Shown piece by piece: positions 34,109 to 37,566 of a stretch of DNA of 37,566 bases. How positions within the stretch are numbered: position 1 is the first letter of the stretch; each line of letters starts with the position of its first letter. Location: positions 1 to 37,566 of the forward strand of contig JAGYID010000017.1 in NCBI GenBank assembly GCA_018606725.1, in the 5' to 3' direction. Under the pieces are notes generated by a model. The model ran no database searches, was not told the origin of the DNA, and saw nothing but the letters and a program-made list of their open reading frames with translations. Both the position numbers and the translations under genes were made by a program. Source of the DNA: Acidobacteriota bacterium. GTDB taxonomy: Bacteria > Acidobacteriota > Polarisedimenticolia > Gp22-AA2.

Positions 34109-35007
34109 CGGCGCCCCCCGCCGCCCGGAGCGCTCGGCGCGGGCGGCCGCGGCACCGGGTTCGGTCCGAGATAGGTGAGTCCCCCCTCCGCGTCGATGCG
34201 AAACATCCACCTGGGGGTCAGAACCAGATGCGGCGCCAGATCGGGGCGGCGGATGATCAGCGCGACGTCGGTCGGGCTCGGCAGCTCGCTCTCGGTGTCC
34301 GTGTGGCTGTGAAGCGTCGCCTGACCGGGCTTGTGCTCCCCCGGCGGCAGATGCGTCACCGCGAGGTGCAGCGCCTGGACGTCGACGAGCTGCCGGCCGG
34401 TGGCGGCGATCAGGGCGAGCAGGTCGCCGCCCGGCCCGTCTGCGTCGCGCGCCCGGAGATAGACGCTGAACGAGCCGTCCTTCTCCCGGATGACGGCGTG
34501 ATCGAAGGGCGGCTTCGCCTCCTTGCGGCCGGCGGCGCCGTCCTTCGCCTGCTGCAGGGCGCGCATGAACGAGATCACCGAGGCCGGCGCCGGCGTCGGC
34601 GGCGCGAAGGAGCTCAGCCCGATCGCCTTGCGCGAGGTCGGGTCATAGGCCGATTCGGCGATCTCCATGGTGCCCTTCCGGCCGCCGGACTGGACCACGT
34701 CCTTGAGAAATATGACGCGCAGCCCGTCGCTCGACTTGATCACCACGGCGGCGTCGGGGGGGGCGATGTCGGACTCCCCGCGCAACCGGGCCTCCGACTG
34801 CGCCAGCGCCTCGAAGTAGTCGGCGAGGAGGCGGCCGCGCTCCTCGACGGCGCGCAGGCTCTGCTCCGGCGGCGCGCTCGGCGCCGCCGTCGCGGCCGGC
34901 GCCGGGGCCGTCTGCGGGGCCGCCGGCTGCCCGGAAACCGGAGCGCCGAGCAGGCTGAACAGCCCGGCCAGCGCGGCGGACGGGATGAGATGTTCGAGGC
35001 GGTACAT
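34105..35007 (-). CDS. exported protein with a JAMM (MPN/JAB) metallopeptidase-like motif
   Basis: A 300-residue protein. A signal peptide (SAALAGLFSLLGAPVSG) is followed by an Ala/Pro-rich linker and a helix (ERGRLLADYFEALAQSEARL). The C-terminal half contains LHSHTDTESELPSPTDVALI: the HSH (His233, His235) followed eight residues later by S-P-T-D (Ser244, Asp247), which is the zinc-binding pattern H-x-H-x(7-10)-S-x-x-D of JAMM peptidases. An upstream acidic residue that could be the catalytic Glu is not clear. The family is not recognised beyond this motif. A GTG one codon upstream (35010) is an equally possible start. It is coupled to the DCC-fusion gene, so the two may act together in the envelope. 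Confidence 0.65.
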   Translation of the reverse strand: MYRLEHLIPSAALAGLFSLLGAPVSGQPAAPQTAPAPAATAAPSAPPEQSLRAVEERGRLLADYFEALAQSEARLRGESDIAPPDAAVVIKSSDGLRVIFLKDVVQSGGRKGTMEIAESAYDPTSRKAIGLSSFAPPTPAPASVISFMRALQQAKDGAAGRKEAKPPFDHAVIREKDGSFSVYLRARDADGPGGDLLALIAATGRQLVDVQALHLAVTHLPPGEHKPGQATLHSHTDTESELPSPTDVALIIRRPDLAPHLVLTPRWMFRIDAEGGLTYLGPNPVPRPPAPSAPGGGGRR

Positions 35008-35118
35008 CACGATCGGCGGCCCCCCGGGGGATGGCCAGACAGTTTATCAGAGAACCGGAGAGCCCCCGGGGGCCGGCGCGTCCGCCGGCCCCGGACGACG
35101 CTCTCGGCGGTTTTCCGT

Positions 35119-35124
35119 TAGAAT
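35119..35124 (+). promoter_or_regulatory. possible -10 element for the flavoprotein gene
   Basis: TAGAAT matches TATAAT at five of six positions and lies 25 bp before the start of the FAD-linked oxidase gene, in the TTTTCCGTTAGAAT patch. A matching -35 is not evident. Confidence 0.35.
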
Positions 35125-35148
35125 GCTGCGGCTTTCAGGGGAACAATC

Positions 35149-36546
35149 ATGACCTCCAATCCTTCCGGCCTGGTGCGCGACCTGCAGCGCCTGGTCAAGG
35201 GACAGGTCCTCGACGATCAGCCCTCCCGCGCCGAGCGGAGCACCGATTTCGGCCGCATGGTCAACCGCCTGCCGGCGGTGGTCGTCCGCCCCGCCTCCAG
35301 CTCCGACGTGGCGGCGGTCGTGGTCTACGCGCGCCAGCACAAGGTGCCGGTGGCGACGCGCGGCGAGGCGCACAGCCAGAGCGGCCAATCGCTGAGCGAC
35401 GGCGGCATCCTGCTCGACATGACGTCGCTCGACCGCATCGTCGGCATCGACCCGGTGGGCGGCGAGGCGAACTGCGAGGCGGGGGTCAAGTGGCAGGCGC
35501 TGGTCCGTCAGGCGATCCCGAGCGGCCTGGTGCCGCCGGTCCTGACCAACAACCTGGGCGTCACCGTCGGCGGCACGCTGTCGGTCGCCGGGCTGGGCAT
35601 CGCCTCGTTCCGCCACGGGGCGCAGGGCGACAACGTCACCGAGATCGAGGCGGTGACCGGCAGCGGCGAGATCGCGCTGTGCTCCGAGACGATGAACCGG
35701 GAGATCTTCGACGCGGCGCGCTCGGGACTGGGGCAGTTCGCGATCATCACCCGCGCCCGCCTGCGGCTGCGCCGCTGCCTGCCGAAGACGCGGACCTACT
35801 TCCTGCTGTACGACGACCTGGCCGCCTATATGAAGGACGCGCAGATCGCCATCGAGCAGGAGCGCTTCGACTACATCGAATCGACCTGCAACCCGCTGCC
35901 GGTCGGGTTCAAGTGGGCCGGCCAGGCCAAGGACGCCTTCGGCGCCTGGTTTTTTCCCCTGCAGGCCACCGTCGAGTTCGATCCGGCCGCCCCGCCGGAC
36001 GATGCGGCCCGTCTCGACGGCCTGTCGCCGTACCGCCGGCTGCATGTCGAGGACCAGGACCTGCTGCATTTCGGCCTGCGGCTGGAGCCGCTGTTCGCCC
36101 TCTGGAAGCGGATCGGCAACTGGGCGATGCCGCACCCGTGGATGGAGACCATCCTGCCGTGGCAGGCGGCGCATCCCTACATCACGCAGGTGCTGGCGAA
36201 CCTGCCGCCGACGGCGCTGGGCGGCGGCCACGTGCTGCTCTGGCCGTGCCGCGGCACGGTGTCGAAGATCCCGCTGTTCATCACCCCGCAAACACCCCTG
36301 GTGATGGGGTTCGGCATCCTGCCGGGGGTGCCTCCCGACCTGCTGCCGCAGGCGAAGGGGCGGCTCAACATGCTCAGCGACATGAGCATGGCGGCCGGCG
36401 GCAAGCGCTACCTGTCCGGCTTCATCGAGTTCGACGGGCCGCGCTGGCGGCAGCACTTCGGGCCGCGCTGGGATGAGATCCGCGCTCTGAAGAAGACCTT
36501 CGACCCGGACGGCATCCTGAATCCGGGTTTCATTGATTACGCCTGA
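35149..36546 (+). CDS. FAD-linked oxidase, cytokinin-dehydrogenase-like
   Basis: A 465-residue VAO/PCMH-type flavoprotein. The N-terminal FAD-binding half includes PAVVVRPASSSDVAAVVVYARQHKVPVATRGEAHSQSGQ; His75 in the AHS motif is at the position that binds FAD covalently in plant cytokinin dehydrogenases (GHS). Then LLDMTSLDRI and LGVTVGGTLSVAGLGIASFRHGAQGDNVTEIEAVTGSGEI complete the domain. The C-terminal half has the cytokinin-dehydrogenase look (FDYIESTCNPLP, HPWMETILPW, FDPDGILNPGF). No signal peptide is present, so it looks cytoplasmic. The substrate is unknown; bacterial relatives are mostly uncharacterised. No cytokinin synthesis gene is in the window. A 19-bp tandem duplication copies the last codons after the stop. 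Confidence 0.82.
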   Translation: MTSNPSGLVRDLQRLVKGQVLDDQPSRAERSTDFGRMVNRLPAVVVRPASSSDVAAVVVYARQHKVPVATRGEAHSQSGQSLSDGGILLDMTSLDRIVGIDPVGGEANCEAGVKWQALVRQAIPSGLVPPVLTNNLGVTVGGTLSVAGLGIASFRHGAQGDNVTEIEAVTGSGEIALCSETMNREIFDAARSGLGQFAIITRARLRLRRCLPKTRTYFLLYDDLAAYMKDAQIAIEQERFDYIESTCNPLPVGFKWAGQAKDAFGAWFFPLQATVEFDPAAPPDDAARLDGLSPYRRLHVEDQDLLHFGLRLEPLFALWKRIGNWAMPHPWMETILPWQAAHPYITQVLANLPPTALGGGHVLLWPCRGTVSKIPLFITPQTPLVMGFGILPGVPPDLLPQAKGRLNMLSDMSMAAGGKRYLSGFIEFDGPRWRQHFGPRWDEIRALKKTFDPDGILNPGFIDYA

Positions 36547-36566
36547 GGGCGGGGATTACGCCTGAG
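36535..36566. repeat. 19-bp-period direct repeat at the flavoprotein gene end
   Basis: GATTACGCCTGAG occurs at 36535-36547 and again at 36554-36566. The first copy encodes the end of the flavoprotein (DYA-stop); the second lies just after it. A recent slippage duplication is the simplest explanation. Confidence 0.8.
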
Positions 36567-36601
36567 TGACGAGGCCTTCCGGCGCAGGCGGGACGATCGC
36601 G

Positions 36602-36723
36602 ATGGTCAAGGCGCTCCTGGTCGGCTGCGGCGGGTTCCTGGGGTCGATCGCCCGCTACCTGGTCGGCGGCGCCGTGCACCGGCTGGTCGGCGGACCGGTG
36701 TTGCGCTGGCGCGCTGGCTGTAG
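36602..36723 (+). pseudogene. crcB: internally deleted fluoride channel gene (crcB/fluC remnant)
   Basis: The frame from ATG 36602 gives MVKALLVGCGGFLGSIARYL followed by VGGAVHRLVGGPVL, the typical first helix and loop of CrcB/FluC fluoride channels. At about 36703 this frame stops making sense. In another frame the next codons read VALARWL and then TAG (36721-36723), matching the usual end of CrcB proteins. A normal CrcB has about 120-130 residues, so some 240-260 bp including the pore helices are missing and the junction shifts the frame. The product cannot form a channel. It sits directly before DUF190, its common partner. An assembly collapse is the other explanation. Confidence 0.72.
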
Positions 36724-36764
36724 GGACGCGACAGGCGATCGGGAACTGCACGCGGGAGGACGGC

Positions 36765-37112
36765 ATGGTCCTGCCTCAGGAAGGGCATCTGCTGCGGATT
36801 TTCATCGGCGAGAGCGACAAGCACGAGGGCTCGCCGATGTACGAGTGGATCGTGCGCCAGGCGCGCCGGCAGGGCCTGGCCGGGGCGACGGTGCTGCGCG
36901 GCGTCGAGGGTTACGGCGCCCACAGCCGGCTGCACACCGCCAAGATCCTGCGCCTGTCGGAGGACCTGCCGATCGTCATCGAGATCATCGACACCCGCGA
37001 CAAGATCGAGGCGTTCCTGCCGATCATCGACGCCGCCATCCCGGAAGGGCTGGCGACCATCGAAAAGGTCGAGATCCGCTTCTATCGCAGCGGCGGCAAG
37101 GAGAAGCCGTGA
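36765..37112 (+). CDS. DUF190 domain protein (CrcB-associated, PII-like fold)
   Basis: A 115-residue DUF190 protein: LLRIFIGESDKHEGSPMYEWIVRQARRQGLAGATVLRGVEGYGAHSRLHTAKILRLSEDLPIVIEIIDTRDKIEAFLPIID. The blocks GESD(K/R)..G.PLYE-like, GATVLRGVEGYG and HTAKILRLSEDLPIVIEIID are diagnostic. Its fold resembles PII signal proteins, and it is commonly encoded beside or fused to crcB, so a role in fluoride resistance or its regulation is presumed; biochemical function is unknown. The ATG at 36765 follows GGGAGG. The gene is intact although crcB upstream is broken. The MauE-family gene starts 20 bp downstream. Confidence 0.9.
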   Translation: MVLPQEGHLLRIFIGESDKHEGSPMYEWIVRQARRQGLAGATVLRGVEGYGAHSRLHTAKILRLSEDLPIVIEIIDTRDKIEAFLPIIDAAIPEGLATIEKVEIRFYRSGGKEKP

Positions 37113-37132
37113 ACCGGCGGGGTGGAGAGCGG

Positions 37133-37566
37133 TGACGCCGCGACTGGTCCTTGGCGTCCTGCTGAGGACCCTGGTCGGCCTGTTCCTGCTGGCGGCGGGC
37201 GTCCTGAAGCTCGCCGACCCGGCCGAATTCGTCTACGAGATGAACACCTACAAGGTCGTCGCGCCGGCTTTCGCGGCGGTCGCCGCGCCGGCCCTGATCG
37301 CCTTCGAGATCGCCCTCGCCGTGGCGCTGCTCGCCGGATTGTGGCCGCGCCTGACGGCGGCCGTCACCTGCGTGCTGTTCCTGGGCTTCATCGGGGTCGT
37401 CTGGCGGGGCGTGGCGATCGGCCGGACCGGCGGCTGCGGCTGCTTCGGGTCGTACGTGCAACGCACCCCGGTGGAAGCGATCGGCGAGGACGCCGCGGCC
37501 ATCGTCGCGACGCTGCTCGGCGCCTGGCTGCTGCGCGGCCGGCGGGGCCTGACCGGCCGCCGGGCC
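37133..37566 (+). CDS. MauE/DoxX-family membrane protein, truncated by window end
   Basis: At least 144 residues, continuing past the window. The start is GTG at 37133 after GGAG. Four hydrophobic helices are visible: LVGLFLLAAGVLKLADP, VAPALIAFEIALAVALLAGL, AAVTCVLFLGFIGVVWRGVAIG and AAAIVATLLGAWLL. Between helices 3 and 4 lies GGCGCFGSYVQRTP, the CGCFG motif typical of MauE-type proteins, which help disulfide formation or maturation of partner enzymes such as methylamine dehydrogenase. Here there is no mau cluster in view, so it belongs to the general MauE/DoxX-like redox membrane group. The likely partner, often a thioredoxin-like protein, would be beyond the edge. Confidence 0.8.

Noticed and set aside
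36547-36601. Fluoride riboswitch before the crcB remnant
   Set aside because: I looked for the conserved crcB riboswitch core and pseudoknot pattern and did not find it; the gap is only 55 bp and partly made of the tandem repeat.

Overview
This is a high-GC chromosomal window (third codon positions almost all G/C) from a diderm bacterium. An RND efflux operon, a large Ser/Thr kinase with a helical-repeat tail, a SWIB-domain protein and a Yip1-family protein together fit an uncultivated Acidobacteriota-type lineage. That placement is inference from gene content; no rRNA, tRNA or other marker is present. I see no CRISPR array, insertion sequence or phage module.

Layout. (1) 1-10825, minus strand: an efflux operon (adaptor, then two different RND pump subunits, start/stop codons overlapping). 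It is followed 52 bp later by a small exported protein coupled to a Tat-exported flavoprotein, then a separately promoted adenylylsulfate kinase. (2) 10982-14425, plus strand: an overlapping trio of a NamZ-type (GH171/DUF1343) muramidase homologue, an MscS channel and an ornithine cyclodeaminase-family protein. (3) 14422-15323, minus: a coupled winged-helix/nucleotidyltransferase pair with a strikingly symmetric operator-like palindrome over its start. (4) 15451-19576, plus: rocD, methylmalonate-semialdehyde dehydrogenase, a peroxiredoxin whose peroxidatic cysteine codon is an in-frame TGA, and an NnrU-family membrane protein. (5) 19636-26728, minus: the kinase, an acyl-CoA dehydrogenase/VOC pair, a SRPBCC protein, and a VapB45-like antitoxin beside a wrecked VapC45-like PIN toxin. 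(6) 26902-31003, plus: an ArsB/NhaD-type permease, a betaine-aldehyde-type dehydrogenase, a SWIB protein and a Yip1 protein. (7) 31113-35007, minus: a glutamate-1-semialdehyde aminotransferase-like enzyme, a DCC-thioredoxin/lipoprotein fusion and an exported JAMM-motif protein. (8) 35149-37566, plus: a cytokinin-dehydrogenase-like flavoprotein, an internally deleted crcB (fluoride channel) remnant, its usual partner DUF190, and a MauE-family membrane protein running off the end.

The strongest discovery is the peroxiredoxin at 18205-18822. Codon 57, where 2-Cys peroxiredoxins carry the peroxidatic Cys, is TGA. The reading frame continues with full family similarity to a resolving Cys near the C-terminus. 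A perfect 8-bp hairpin with a GGC loop begins 12 nt after the TGA, as expected for a bacterial SECIS element. I read this as a selenocysteine-containing AhpC-type peroxiredoxin that automatic gene callers would truncate.

Other points of interest are the 7+14+7 bp composite palindrome over the winged-helix gene start, the orphaned antitoxin with its decayed toxin, the DCC-lipoprotein fusion, and the deletion of crcB with DUF190 retained.
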